A DNA stretch of 64,000 bases, taken from positions 1-64,000 of the forward strand of contig CBIHNW010000009.1 in assembly GCA_966211795.1 (NCBI GenBank). The letters run 5' to 3'. The notes beneath the pieces are model-generated. The model was not told the DNA's origin. It was given only the letters and a program-made list of their open reading frames with translations, and made no database searches. Within the stretch, counting starts at the first letter, position 1. Each line of letters begins with the position of its first letter. Shown one piece after another: positions 1 through 8,359 of the stretch. The position numbers and the translations under genes are program-made. This DNA is from 21-14-0-10-47-8 sp966211795 (GTDB lineage: Bacteria > Bdellovibrionota > Bdellovibrionia > Bdellovibrionales > Bdellovibrionaceae).

Positions 1-27
1 TCCAACTCCAACTCCAACTCCAACTCC
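1..27. repeat. Short tandem repeat of TCCAAC, about 4.5 copies, cut by window edge
   Basis: Four perfect copies of TCCAAC followed by TCC begin at the first base, so the array probably extends upstream. Read from base 2 it encodes alternating Pro-Thr, which is common in linkers of exported bacterial proteins. Hexamer arrays can change copy number without shifting frame. Confidence 0.8.
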
Positions 28-73
28 CGCGAGCCTTGAGTGTCCGCCCAAAGCGCGGTATGACCCTTGCTAA
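2..73 (+). CDS. Possible C-terminal end of an upstream Pro-Thr-rich protein (partial)
   Basis: The frame starting at base 2 reads four Pro-Thr repeats, then about 15 residues containing two cysteines, and stops at TAA 71-73, 48 bp before the next gene. A PT linker followed by a short Cys-containing tail would suit an exported or surface protein. The piece is only 23 codons and its start lies outside the window. The alternative is that the repeat is intergenic. Confidence 0.25.
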   Translation, partial: PTPTPTPTPASLECPPKARYDPC

Positions 74-121
74 ATTGATGGCTGGAGCCAAAATTTCCAC
101 GAACCTATAAGGGGGCACATC

Positions 122-2197
122 TTGAGAAAACCAACCTATTCGCTTTGGGGCGCTTTGATCATGTCGGTCATGGTCGCAGCATGCACCAACAGCGGAAATG
201 AGAATCAATCCACACCAAAAATGAGATCAACCAGTGTCGATACGCCACTGAACACCGAACCGATTCCGAGCACATACACACCGGGTCAAGTGACTGAGCT
301 TTGTGCGCAGGCGGTTGCGAAAGTTGAAGAACGCTTGACGACAATTGCGAATCTGCCGGCCGGCGAACGGACGGTCGACAACACGCTGATGGCTTTTGAA
401 ACGGCCATGGCTGACCTGAGCGACGATACTTCTCCCTTGACGTTCATGGGCTATGTTTCAACCGATGAGGCTGTGAGCGCTGAAGGCTCGGCATGCGAAG
501 AAAAGATGGGTCAGTACAACGTCGACGTTTTCACGCGTCGGGGACTTTACAATGCGTTGGTATCAGTGAGCACGACGGATGCAAACAAGTCTCGCTTGTT
601 GTCGCAGCTGTTGCAAAGCTTTGAACAGAATGGTCTGAAACTGGATGATCAAACTTTGGCGAAAGTGAAAGATTTGAAATCTCAGTTGGCGGCCAAGGAA
701 ACACAGTTTTCCACTAACTTGAACGCCGACAACTCAACCGTGACTTTCACGGCCGAGGAGCTGGCGGGCGCGCAAACTGATTTCCTGAGCAAGTTGAAAA
801 AAACAGCGGATGGAAAATTCATCGTCACGACAAAATCGACGGATTATTTGGACGTCATGCAAAACGTGACGGTGGCAGAATCTCGAAAAAAAATGATGAC
901 CGCTTATCTGAACCGCGGTGGTTTGGCCAACACGCAGCTATTGCAAGACGCGGTCGTTTTGCGTGCGCAGATCGGGAAGCTCTTGGGTTATGCCAACTGG
1001 GCGGATTATCGCATGTCGACCCGCATGGCGAAGAACAGCAAAACGGCTTTGGATTTTTTGAATAGCCTGAAAGACAAGCTCGCGGTCCGCAATCAGCAGG
1101 ATTTTGCACAGTTGTTGAAGTTTAAAAAAGAATTGGATCCATCGGCAACGTCTGTCGAGCAATGGGATATCGCCTATCTGAGCTATCAATTGCAAAAGCG
1201 CGACTTCAGTTTGGACGAAGAGAAAATTCGGGAATACTTTCCGGCTGACACCGTTGTTGCCGGTATTTTCCAAGTCTATTCCAAACTTTTGGGCGTGAAA
1301 TTCGTGCCGGTTGAAAACGGTAAAGTCTGGGCCGAAGGCGTCAAGCTTTACGCGATTCACAATGCAGCGGATGATTTGTTGCTTGGATATTTTTACGCGG
1401 ACTTGGTGCCACGACCTGGTAAATACGGTCACGCGGCCGCATTCCCATTGATTTCGGGTCGAGTTCTTTCGTCTGGAAAATACAGTTATCCAGTTGCTTC
1501 GATCGTTGCCAATCTGGCGGAGCCTGCGAATGGTAAGCCGTCATTGTTGACTCATGATGATGTCAATACCTTCTTCCACGAATTCGGGCACATCATGCAC
1601 CAAACTTTGACACGTGCGCCTTACGCCAGCTTGTCCGGATCCGCTGTGGCCCAGGACTTTGTCGAGGCACCTTCGCAGATGTTGGAAAACTGGGTTTGGA
1701 ATCCAAGCATTCTGAAAATCATTTCGGGTCATTACTTGCGACCCACCGAAAAGTTGCCGAACGATCTTTTGCAAAAAATGTTGGCGGCCCGAAACTTTCA
1801 ACAGGGCGCTGCTTACACCAAACAATTGCTGTACGCGCTTTTCGACATGACCATTCATACGAACAACGGTCCGGTTGATATCCAGAAGACTTACGACGAT
1901 CTTTACCGTGAAATCGTGGGGCAAGAGCCGATCGCCGGCAACCATTTCCCGGGAACTTTCGGTCACTTGATGGGCGGCTACGATGCCGGCTATTATGGGT
2001 ATCTCTGGTCTGAAGTGTATGCCCAGGACATGTTCACTATGTTCCCGGAAAACGATTTGATGAACGCCGAAGTTGGCGCTCGTTATCGCAAAACGATTCT
2101 GGAGCAAGGAAACATGAAAGATGCATTGGATTTGCTACGTGAATTTTTAGGTCGCGAGCCAAACTCGGATGCATTCTTTAAGAAATTAGGTCTTTGA
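122..2197 (+). CDS. M3-family zinc oligopeptidase, predicted lipoprotein
   Basis: Predicted zinc metallopeptidase of the thimet oligopeptidase/oligopeptidase F type, cleaving short peptides. The zinc motif HEFGH lies at residues 486-490. The third ligand candidate is Glu515, 25 residues after the second His, which matches M3 spacing. The N-terminus is a lipoprotein signal with lipobox VAAC (Cys21), so the enzyme is probably anchored in the periplasm or outer membrane, unlike the usual cytosolic M3 enzymes. The start is TTG, preceded by a GGGGG ribosome-binding site near 110. At 691 aa it has family-typical length. It converges on the next gene with a 12-bp overlap. A role in prey peptide digestion is inference. 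Confidence 0.9.
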   Translation: MRKPTYSLWGALIMSVMVAACTNSGNENQSTPKMRSTSVDTPLNTEPIPSTYTPGQVTELCAQAVAKVEERLTTIANLPAGERTVDNTLMAFETAMADLSDDTSPLTFMGYVSTDEAVSAEGSACEEKMGQYNVDVFTRRGLYNALVSVSTTDANKSRLLSQLLQSFEQNGLKLDDQTLAKVKDLKSQLAAKETQFSTNLNADNSTVTFTAEELAGAQTDFLSKLKKTADGKFIVTTKSTDYLDVMQNVTVAESRKKMMTAYLNRGGLANTQLLQDAVVLRAQIGKLLGYANWADYRMSTRMAKNSKTALDFLNSLKDKLAVRNQQDFAQLLKFKKELDPSATSVEQWDIAYLSYQLQKRDFSLDEEKIREYFPADTVVAGIFQVYSKLLGVKFVPVENGKVWAEGVKLYAIHNAADDLLLGYFYADLVPRPGKYGHAAAFPLISGRVLSSGKYSYPVASIVANLAEPANGKPSLLTHDDVNTFFHEFGHIMHQTLTRAPYASLSGSAVAQDFVEAPSQMLENWVWNPSILKIISGHYLRPTEKLPNDLLQKMLAARNFQQGAAYTKQLLYALFDMTIHTNNGPVDIQKTYDDLYREIVGQEPIAGNHFPGTFGHLMGGYDAGYYGYLWSEVYAQDMFTMFPENDLMNAEVGARYRKTILEQGNMKDALDLLREFLGREPNSDAFFKKLGL

Positions 2198-2593
2198 GTC
2201 ACAATCTGTCCGATGAACAAAAGCACCTTGATCTTCATTCAAGGTGCTATGTTTGTGGTCCTGTAATTTCAAATTCAATTCTGGCGACAAGTCGTCGTGA
2301 TACAGTCCGTAGGATTCAACATAAACACCCTTGATATTTTGTCTGGTGCAAGTGATCGCGTACGCAATCGATTGATCGTCCGGATCTGACGTATTTTCAA
2401 ATCTCAAAACATCATCGATGACAATGTCTTCGGGGTTGATCCAAATTTCGCCCGATCTGCATTCAAAGTGATCAAAACGGGGAATGAGATTTTCGGCGTA
2501 TCCAGCATCCTGCAAACAATGAAGCGCTTCCGGCAATTGCATCATGAATCCGGTTCCTGCTTCCAAGACATCTTTGGATTTTGTTCCATACAT
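2186..2593 (-). CDS. Small conserved protein of the Bacteroidetes 'PRPP synthetase-like' type
   Basis: A 135-aa soluble protein. From about residue 20 it resembles, from memory, a roughly 100-aa family common in Bacteroidetes. Shared landmarks are a Tyr-rich start, a WINPEDIVIDDVLRFE-like segment, a DPDDQSIAYAI segment and a KGVYVESYG turn. Such proteins are often auto-labelled phosphoribosylpyrophosphate synthetase. At this length they cannot hold the PRPP synthetase fold and no PRPP-binding loop is visible, so that label should not be copied. ATG start with GGAGATG upstream. It overlaps the M3 gene tail to tail. Function unknown. Confidence 0.7.
   Translation of the reverse strand: MYGTKSKDVLEAGTGFMMQLPEALHCLQDAGYAENLIPRFDHFECRSGEIWINPEDIVIDDVLRFENTSDPDDQSIAYAITCTRQNIKGVYVESYGLYHDDLSPELNLKLQDHKHSTLNEDQGAFVHRTDCDSKT
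2222..2248 (+). terminator. Hairpin after the M3 peptidase gene, inside the opposing CDS
   Basis: A perfect 10-bp stem (AGCACCTTGA / TCAAGGTGCT, 7-nt loop) lies 25 bp beyond the M3 stop codon. It falls inside the 3' part of the convergent gene at 2186-2593. The following T-tract is weak (ATGTTTGTGG). It may terminate or stabilise the M3 transcript. Confidence 0.35.
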
Positions 2594-2792
2594 ACATCAT
2601 CTCCTTGCAAGACTGCTGCTGCGATCGATTTTTACAGGGAATAAGGGTGAAGGAAACAAACCATGATTTGTTTCTTGGCATTCGCCAAATCGATTGGAAA
2701 GGCAAGCGAGCAGTAAGGGTTTTCACTCGAATTAAGACTTTGGTTGACAAAAAAAATGCGGTCGTAAAATTCCTTGGAAAAAGCAAAATGCG

Positions 2793-3392
2793 ATGCTTCA
2801 ATTTCTAGACATGAAACAAATTGGACTTCTTTTGCTGATACTATTTCCTTTGTGGATGACGGCGTGTTCGAGCGCACCAAAGAAAACCGAGCCTGTGCAG
2901 AAAAATGTGGAAAAGAAAGAAGCGCCCGTGACCGCCACAGCCAGTCCGCGGGACGAGGCAGAAGAATCCGTCGATGCTGTCGCCTTGCAAAGGGCGCTCG
3001 GATTGGATCGACCTGCCACAAAACTTGGATATGCAGAGCGGGCATTTGGGACCTGCGATGTGGGTTATGGCTATTCGAAATCACACAATTGTCGACAGCT
3101 CTACATGGTGGTCGTGCACTTTCAGTTGATGTGTCGTGATTCGGAAGGAACAGTTTCGGAAATCGTTCGGCCAGCGGATCTGCAAGCGAATTCAAATCGA
3201 AATGTGCGTTGGAGTCTGAAGAATATGAATGGCGCCACCACGACGGATTATGAAGGAATGGGCCAGCTGCGGGTGATCAGCGCCCAGTCGCAAAAGCAAC
3301 AGCGCCTCAAACTGACGGTGGAAAATGACTTTCTTTATTTGCGAGCGGGTGAAGTGAATAAAATCATCACGCCGCGATCTTGGTGTCGTTAA
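2793..3392 (+). CDS. Hypothetical lipoprotein
   Basis: A hydrophobic leader ending in lipobox MTAC predicts a lipoprotein. A charged Lys/Glu/Ala linker of about 40 residues follows, then a roughly 120-aa domain with several cysteines (CDVGYGY, NCRQLY, LMCRD, SWCR) that could form disulfides in the periplasm. The start could instead be the ATG at 2811, which gives a cleaner signal (MKQIG). The first ATG has GGAAAAAG about 10 nt upstream. I do not recognise the folded domain. The stop overlaps the opposing small gene by 4 bp (TTAA). Confidence 0.7.
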   Translation: MLQFLDMKQIGLLLLILFPLWMTACSSAPKKTEPVQKNVEKKEAPVTATASPRDEAEESVDAVALQRALGLDRPATKLGYAERAFGTCDVGYGYSKSHNCRQLYMVVVHFQLMCRDSEGTVSEIVRPADLQANSNRNVRWSLKNMNGATTTDYEGMGQLRVISAQSQKQQRLKLTVENDFLYLRAGEVNKIITPRSWCR

Positions 3393-3625
3393 AATTGGCG
3401 TGAGCGTATTTTTCGATAAGCCGCGCGATAGTCTTTTCGCCAGTCCATGATTTTGATCGCGATCAGTACGAGCGTAACACCGCAAACCTGGCTGATTCTC
3501 ATGAGGATGGATTCGCCGCCGCTCGGAATCAGCAATTTGCCGAACAACCCGATAATTCCGATGCACAGAATGATTTGCGGTCGAAATTCGTAAAACCACT
3601 CTTCTTTATTTTCAATCTGTTTCAT
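3389..3625 (-). CDS. Small two-helix membrane protein, hypothetical
   Basis: A 78-aa protein with a short charged N-terminus (MKQIENKEEW), a hydrophobic segment near residues 15-33, a second near 44-60, and a very basic tail rich in Arg/Lys. The start was chosen at 3625 because GGGGGACAAG sits directly before that ATG; the frame extends further upstream without such a site. The two-helix topology with a positive tail suggests an inner-membrane protein with a cytoplasmic C-terminus. No family recognised. It overlaps the preceding lipoprotein gene tail to tail by 4 bp. Confidence 0.6.
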   Translation of the reverse strand: MKQIENKEEWFYEFRPQIILCIGIIGLFGKLLIPSGGESILMRISQVCGVTLVLIAIKIMDWRKDYRAAYRKIRSRQF

Positions 3626-3796
3626 CTTGTCCCCCGACTCCACATTAACTTTGCAATGACGGGACCAGTTCAAAGCCAACCTCTGCGAGAACAGCCTGAC
3701 ATGTTCATCAATTTTTAAACACCTGTTTAGAAACTGGTGAGCGTTCTCAAACTGATGCGATTTGAGAATTAAATCATGTTTTCTCAAAGTGAGACG

Positions 3797-5710
3797 CTAT
3801 TCGAGAAGCAGGCTGACTTCTTCCCAGCGGCTGAAGCTGGATTCAAGCTCGACATCGATTTGGCGCTGCCGGTTTAGCAGATCTTGAATCAAAGACTTGT
3901 CGTTGTAGGTATCGGGATTCTGCATTTTCGCGCGCAGCTCTGCTTGTTCCGTCTCTAAAGCCGAAATCTTTTTTTCCAGTTTTTGTTTTTCTTGTTCCCA
4001 GGCGCGTTTTTGATTGTTCGAGGGACCCTTTTTGACTTCGCTGTTTGCAGCCGTCAAGTCCGCTTTTTTCACGGACAAAGCTTCTGCACTGGATAACGCT
4101 CCCGAAGCTTCTTTCAATTTTCGCTCGAGATAATCCGCATAAGTTTCCGTCAGGTGCAGCACCTGAGATCCCCCAACGTCCGGAATGATTTCCAGAACTT
4201 GATCCACGAGCGGAGATACGAACTCGCGGTCATGCGAGACCAAGCACAAGGTTCCGGAATAATCCTGAAGAGCATCCAGCAACACACCACGCGACTCTAC
4301 ATCCAAGTGATTGGTGGGTTCATCGAGCACTAAGAAATTTGAAGGAGACAGTAAGAGTTTGGCCAAGGCGACACGCGCTTTTTCACCGCCCGAGAGAACC
4401 TGACACTTTTTTTCGACCGAATCTCCGGTGAAAAGAAAGGCGCCCGCAATCGCCCGCACGTGAGAGATCGGCATGTCCGGCGCGACCGATTCGAGCTCTT
4501 GCAGGATCGTGTTTTTCATATTTAAAGTTTCGGCCTGCATTTGCGAGTAATAACCCACTTTGACTTCGTGGCCCAGTTTCACCAGGCCCTCGGAAGGCTT
4601 CTGCACTTGCGCCAATAATTTTAACAAGGTGGTCTTACCGGCTCCGTTGACGCCGACGATGGCCGTGCGCGTGCCTTTGCGCAAAAGCCAATTCAAATTT
4701 TTAAACACCGTTTTTTCACCGAAGCGAACCGCGGCATTTTCAACCAGGATCACGTCTTTCCCACTGTGGGGAGCGGGAGGAAACTGAAAGCGGACAGTCT
4801 GTCGATCTTCGGGGATTTCGATCCGCTCCATTTTTTCAAGCTGCTTCAAGCGACTTTGCGCTTGTCGGGCTTTTGTGGCCTTGGCACCGAAACGGGAAAC
4901 AAAATTTTCGATCTCGGCAATTTTCGCCTGTTGACCCGCGTACTGCGCGCGCAAAACTTTGAGACGTTCTTCTTTCTGAATCGCGTAGGCGTCGAGATTT
5001 CCTTTGTAACTCCAAAGTTTTTTCTGATCGATCTCGATCACTTCGTTGACAATGCGATTTAGGAAAGCCGAATCGTGGCTGATCATCAGCAGGGCACCCT
5101 GAGTGCGTTTCAAAAATTCTTCGAGCCACAACACGGATTCGAGATCCAAGTGATTGGTCGGCTCATCCAGCAATAAAAGATCAGGGTCCATCAACAAAAT
5201 TCGCGACAGGGCCACGCGCATCAGCCAGCCCCCGCTGAATTCAGAAAGTGATCGGGAAAAGTCGCTTGTCTTAAAGCCCATACCACCCAAGATGGCTTTC
5301 GCCCTGGATTCCAGGCGGTACTCGTCCAGATTTTCCAGCTCTTCCATGATACGGCCGTAGCGTTCGAGATCGGTGTCAGAAGCTTCGATCGAAAACTTGG
5401 CTTCCATTTCGGATTTTGCCTGTAACAGTTCATTGCGACGGCCATCGGTGCGCATCACTTCTTCAAGCACGGATCGGCCGGACATCTTGGGAATTTCTTG
5501 TGGCAGGTAACCGATTGCCAGGTGATTGGCTTTCGAGACCCGGCCTTCATCCGGACTTTCCAGGCCCATGATGATTTTGATCAGTGTGCTTTTGCCGGCG
5601 CCGTTCGGGCCGATCAGGGCGACGCGGGATCGGTGTCCGATATGGCCATCGGCGTTTTCAAATAGAACTTTCGAGCCGAATTGTTTGGATAGATTTTGCA
5701 GATGCAGCAC
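3797..5710 (-). CDS. ABC-F family ATPase (Uup/YheS-like)
   Basis: A cytosolic tandem ATPase without membrane segments; ABC-F proteins act on the ribosome. Two complete nucleotide-binding domains are visible. The first has Walker A GPNGAGKST at residues 34-42, signature LSEFSGG and Walker B LLLLDEPTNHLD. The second has GVNGAGKTT, LSGGEKARV and FLVLDEPTNHLD. The inter-domain linker is charged and helical. After the second domain a Lys/Glu-rich coiled coil of about 80 residues ends the protein. Length (637 aa) and the C-terminal coil match E. coli Uup and YheS about equally. Transcribed alone, downstream of the trypsin gene's terminator. Confidence 0.95.
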   Translation of the reverse strand: MLHLQNLSKQFGSKVLFENADGHIGHRSRVALIGPNGAGKSTLIKIIMGLESPDEGRVSKANHLAIGYLPQEIPKMSGRSVLEEVMRTDGRRNELLQAKSEMEAKFSIEASDTDLERYGRIMEELENLDEYRLESRAKAILGGMGFKTSDFSRSLSEFSGGWLMRVALSRILLMDPDLLLLDEPTNHLDLESVLWLEEFLKRTQGALLMISHDSAFLNRIVNEVIEIDQKKLWSYKGNLDAYAIQKEERLKVLRAQYAGQQAKIAEIENFVSRFGAKATKARQAQSRLKQLEKMERIEIPEDRQTVRFQFPPAPHSGKDVILVENAAVRFGEKTVFKNLNWLLRKGTRTAIVGVNGAGKTTLLKLLAQVQKPSEGLVKLGHEVKVGYYSQMQAETLNMKNTILQELESVAPDMPISHVRAIAGAFLFTGDSVEKKCQVLSGGEKARVALAKLLLSPSNFLVLDEPTNHLDVESRGVLLDALQDYSGTLCLVSHDREFVSPLVDQVLEIIPDVGGSQVLHLTETYADYLERKLKEASGALSSAEALSVKKADLTAANSEVKKGPSNNQKRAWEQEKQKLEKKISALETEQAELRAKMQNPDTYNDKSLIQDLLNRQRQIDVELESSFSRWEEVSLLLE

Positions 5711-5733
5711 GGTTCATGGACCCTTTGAAAGGC

Positions 5734-5769
5734 AAAAAAAAAGAGGCTGCATAACAACCTCTTTTTTTA
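5734..5769 (-). terminator. Rho-independent terminator for the trypsin-like gene
   Basis: On the minus strand GAGG and CCTC form the stem core, extended by A/T pairs, with an 11-nt loop and a run of nine T. It sits 20 bp after the protease stop codon and before the ABC-F gene. The A-rich left arm means it could also act on the plus strand. Confidence 0.75.
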
Positions 5770-5788
5770 AAGTTTTCAACTTTTAATA

Positions 5789-6592
5789 CTATTTTGTGTT
5801 TGTGGTGTCCGCAATCCATTGAGCAACAGCGTTGACCTTGCTGTAAACGCCATACAGTTCAGGACGTGCACAACCTTGGCCCCAGCTCACAACGCCAACC
5901 AGGACGTTTTCGCCAGCTGCATTTTTCATGACCAATGGGCCACCGCTATCGCCTTGGCAAGCATCTTTGCCACCTTGAGCGTAACCAGCGCACAACATGC
6001 GGTCAGTGACTTGGTTGAAAGATTCGTAAACCTTAGCGCAAGTCGCTTGATCCACCAAAGGAACGGCCACTTTTTGCAATTTTTTAGAAACAGAAGAAGA
6101 GCTCTCTGTCAGAACGCCCCAACCTGCAGTTGTTGTCATCACTTGGCCACCAGAAGATGGAATATTGATTTCAGCCGTGTTGATCGCAACGGGTTTGAAT
6201 TTTGACGGAGTTTCCAATTGGATCAAAGCATAGTCATAATCAACCGTGTTGCCGTCATATTGAGGGTGAGTAATGATCTTGCGAACTTTGAGAGTCTCAA
6301 CACCAGTCATCACGCCTTGCTCATGCAAGCCAACCAAAACAGAGCTGATCGTTGTCGCTTGAGAGCAGTGACCCGCAGTCAGAACCCAGTCAGGCTTGAT
6401 CAAAGATCCGCCGCAGAAGTGGCCATAGTAAGAGCTTTGCAGAGAAACGATGAATGGAAATTCACCTTTCACGGCTTCGCTTCCGCCCACGATGCGTGGC
6501 ACGACGTTCAAATCCAAAGTTCCCATGTTTGCTGAAGCCGTCAGGCTCAGGGACATCAATAATGCTGTCCAAGTCATTCTCATTAGTTTCAT
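5789..6592 (-). CDS. Secreted trypsin-like serine protease (S1A)
   Basis: An extracellular or periplasmic endopeptidase. It has a signal peptide of about 22 residues, a short propeptide and the activation site R/IVGG near residue 33. The triad is visible: His in LTAGHC, Asp in DYALIQL and Ser in GDSGGPL. The Asp six residues before the catalytic Ser (KDACQGDSGG) matches Asp189 of trypsin, so cleavage after Lys/Arg is expected. Cysteines pair as in S1A enzymes (FCGGSL/GHC, MLCAGY, CQGD, GCARP). At 267 aa it is a bare protease domain with no extra C-terminal module. GAGGG precedes the ATG. Predators of this group encode many such proteases; a role in prey digestion is inference. Confidence 0.95.
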   Translation of the reverse strand: MKLMRMTWTALLMSLSLTASANMGTLDLNVVPRIVGGSEAVKGEFPFIVSLQSSYYGHFCGGSLIKPDWVLTAGHCSQATTISSVLVGLHEQGVMTGVETLKVRKIITHPQYDGNTVDYDYALIQLETPSKFKPVAINTAEINIPSSGGQVMTTTAGWGVLTESSSSVSKKLQKVAVPLVDQATCAKVYESFNQVTDRMLCAGYAQGGKDACQGDSGGPLVMKNAAGENVLVGVVSWGQGCARPELYGVYSKVNAVAQWIADTTNTK

Positions 6593-6805
6593 TTTCCCTC
6601 CTGTTGGTTTTTTCTTCGCTAGGTCCCTGGAACAGAGTCATCCTTGATTACAGAGATTGCTCAGCGAAAACCCATGAATAAAAGTGATTTATTCGTGGTG
6701 TGACAAGCAGACCAAGGCAATACAGATTCGGTCAATGAAGTATCTTTGCAACGCAACGCCAAAGAGAGAAAAAAGAGGCAGTCTAAAAGCACTTGTTATC
6801 GTGCC

Positions 6806-6844
6806 CATAAAAAAACCTAGCTAAGACGACGCTTAGCTAGGTTT
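6806..6844 (-). terminator. Strong terminator closing the 7445-6837 transcript
   Basis: A perfect 13-bp stem, AAACCTAGCTAAG (6813-6825) and CTTAGCTAGGTTT (6832-6844), has a 6-nt loop. On the minus strand it is followed by a T-run (complement of 6807-6815). It stands 182 bp after the annotated stop of the acidic protein gene. It also contains the TAG that closes the in-frame extension of that gene. Confidence 0.85.
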
Positions 6845-7025
6845 GAAGAAGTCCGAGATAGGAGTCCCGGTTCTTCGGCTTATACTTGTATCGGACGAAT
6901 TGCAGGGTCTTCATCCAATCATCCGGGAGAGAGATATTCAATCTGGGTCCCGGTGAGATAAAGATGTGAATGTCTCTGATCCGGTCAACGTTGATCTTTA
7001 GCAGCCAAGCCGATGCTTGCTGATG
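6837..7025 (-). other. 62-codon open continuation in frame after the TAG of the acidic protein gene
   Basis: Directly after the TAG at 7026-7028 the same frame stays open for 62 sense codons and closes at TAG 6837-6839 inside the terminator stem. The predicted peptide is better ordered than the acidic ORF before it. It has a hydrophobic stretch (IHIFISPGPRLNISLP), a Trp and a basic tail (VRYKYKPKNRD). No ATG/GTG/TTG with a ribosome-binding site starts it independently; the first ATG leaves 25 residues. It may be a C-terminal domain cut off by a nonsense mutation, a readthrough product or chance. Confidence 0.4.
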
Positions 7026-7445
7026 CTAATGATGAGTTGGCTTTCTCGTTTTCTTTCGATGTGCGAGTGCCAAATCTTGATCCGTTTTCGCTTCCACTTC
7101 TTCGAGACCGCCGGGAGTGTCCTGGAAGGCCGCACCGATTTCGGTTCGCGGGCTGTCTTCGTCGCCTTGATTGCTCAGACCCATGATCGAAGATTCAATG
7201 GCATCCGCAGCTCGATCCATCTGCTCTTTGACATCGACTTCACCGCGCATGAAGGCCCCTGGCTCTTCTTCCAGAGATTCCATCGTTGTGCTCTTGGCGC
7301 CCATGTTTTCGTCTTGAGTCAGGCGATCGGTGAGACCCGTTTGATCTTGATCCGCGAGAATATCGGACTCGTCTTTCTTATTCTCAAAAATTTCGGCACC
7401 AGCACTTTGAGTGAAGCTTGCAGTTCCGTGTTGATTTGAAGCCAT
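7026..7445 (-). CDS. Acidic, low-complexity hypothetical protein
   Basis: A 139-aa protein very rich in Asp, Glu, Gln, Ser and Thr, with almost no hydrophobic core and no signal peptide; probably disordered for most of its length. The ATG is preceded by AAGGGGGTT at ideal spacing, which supports it as a real gene. It ends in a basic tail (RKKTRKPTHH). The frame continues past the TAG for 62 codons (see the entry at 6837-7025), so this may be the N-terminal part of a 202-residue protein. No family recognised. Confidence 0.6.
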   Translation of the reverse strand: MASNQHGTASFTQSAGAEIFENKKDESDILADQDQTGLTDRLTQDENMGAKSTTMESLEEEPGAFMRGEVDVKEQMDRAADAIESSIMGLSNQGDEDSPRTEIGAAFQDTPGGLEEVEAKTDQDLALAHRKKTRKPTHH

Positions 7446-7592
7446 TGCAACCCCCTTGCATATTTATGCTGTTCATCAATTCTTCTGCTGGTCTAATTCT
7501 GCCAAATTCGTACCGCCATCAGTTCCAAGAGTGACAATGCTCATAGGAAAGTCGTCCTCCGTTGGGGCAGAAAGTCACGAATCTGCAGCTTT

Positions 7593-8243
7593 TTAGAACT
7601 CGGCGGCGCGAAATGGTTTGAGGATTTCAGAAACTTCGCGATCTGAAACGCGGGTAAAGTCGTTATAAAAACTGCTGACGCTTTCAAACTCGGCCGGAAT
7701 TTCCAGGCAAACAACTTGATCCACCAAAGGTTTGATCCTTTCCAGTGCCGTCCGTGAAGCGACGGGAATCGCCAAAATAATTTTCCCCGGCTTGCGCCGA
7801 CGAAGAAAGCGAACTGCCGCCATTGTCGAAGCGCCAGTCGTTAACCCATCATCCACCAAAATGACCGTGTGGTCCTGAATATTCGTGACGTGTGAGTCCG
7901 TTTTCCAGAGCCTTCGTTGTCGGGCCAACGACTTCTGCGCCTTGATCAGCAAGCGATCTTTATCCGATTTATCCAATTTCAAATCGGCAAACTGTTGTTC
8001 TTGCCATAATGGCGGACCTTCCTCGGCAATGGCTCCGAGTGCGACTTCGGGGTGCCGGGGAGCGGGTATTTTTTTGACCAACAAGAGATCCACTTCGGTT
8101 CCCAAAGCTTTGGCAATCGGAGCCGCAGTTGGAACTCCGCCTCGGGGGAGAGCAAAAACGTAGGGCTTTTCCTGGATCATTGGTTTTAATTTTTCGGCTA
8201 ACAGTTGGCCGGCTTCAGTGCGATTTTTAAAGACATGGTCCAC
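7593..8243 (-). CDS. Phosphoribosyltransferase-domain protein
   Basis: Type I phosphoribosyltransferase fold with the PRPP-binding loop VILVDDGLTTGAST around residues 123-136. Near the N-terminus is the PRGGVPTAAPIAKAL segment typical of stand-alone 'predicted phosphoribosyltransferase' proteins (COG1926 type), which also often carry an ARHP-like segment; here it is PAPRHPEVALGAI. At 216 aa it matches that group. The start is GTG with AAGGATG upstream. Substrate unknown. These proteins are not the classic purine or pyrimidine salvage enzymes. Transcribed alone, divergent from the YchJ-like gene. Confidence 0.85.
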   Translation of the reverse strand: MDHVFKNRTEAGQLLAEKLKPMIQEKPYVFALPRGGVPTAAPIAKALGTEVDLLLVKKIPAPRHPEVALGAIAEEGPPLWQEQQFADLKLDKSDKDRLLIKAQKSLARQRRLWKTDSHVTNIQDHTVILVDDGLTTGASTMAAVRFLRRRKPGKIILAIPVASRTALERIKPLVDQVVCLEIPAEFESVSSFYNDFTRVSDREVSEILKPFRAAEF

Positions 8244-8359
8244 GGTTCATCCTTCTGCTATGACTTTGAACAAAGCTGCATATTGTTTGCCATCACATTG
8301 GCTTTTCAATAATGATAGGTCGGGGAAACTAACCCCTGCTATCTAACAATGAGGAAGCC

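Noticed and set aside
938..1432. Long minus-strand frames inside the M3 gene
   Set aside because: They mirror a strong coding gene with family motifs and have no initiation signals.
2186..2593. PRPP synthetase
   Set aside because: The label is common for this small family, but 135 aa cannot hold the fold and no PRPP loop is present.
6837..7025. c-di-GMP riboswitch or 6S-like RNA before the terminator
   Set aside because: No conserved riboswitch core was seen, and an in-frame coding continuation explains the open region at least as well.
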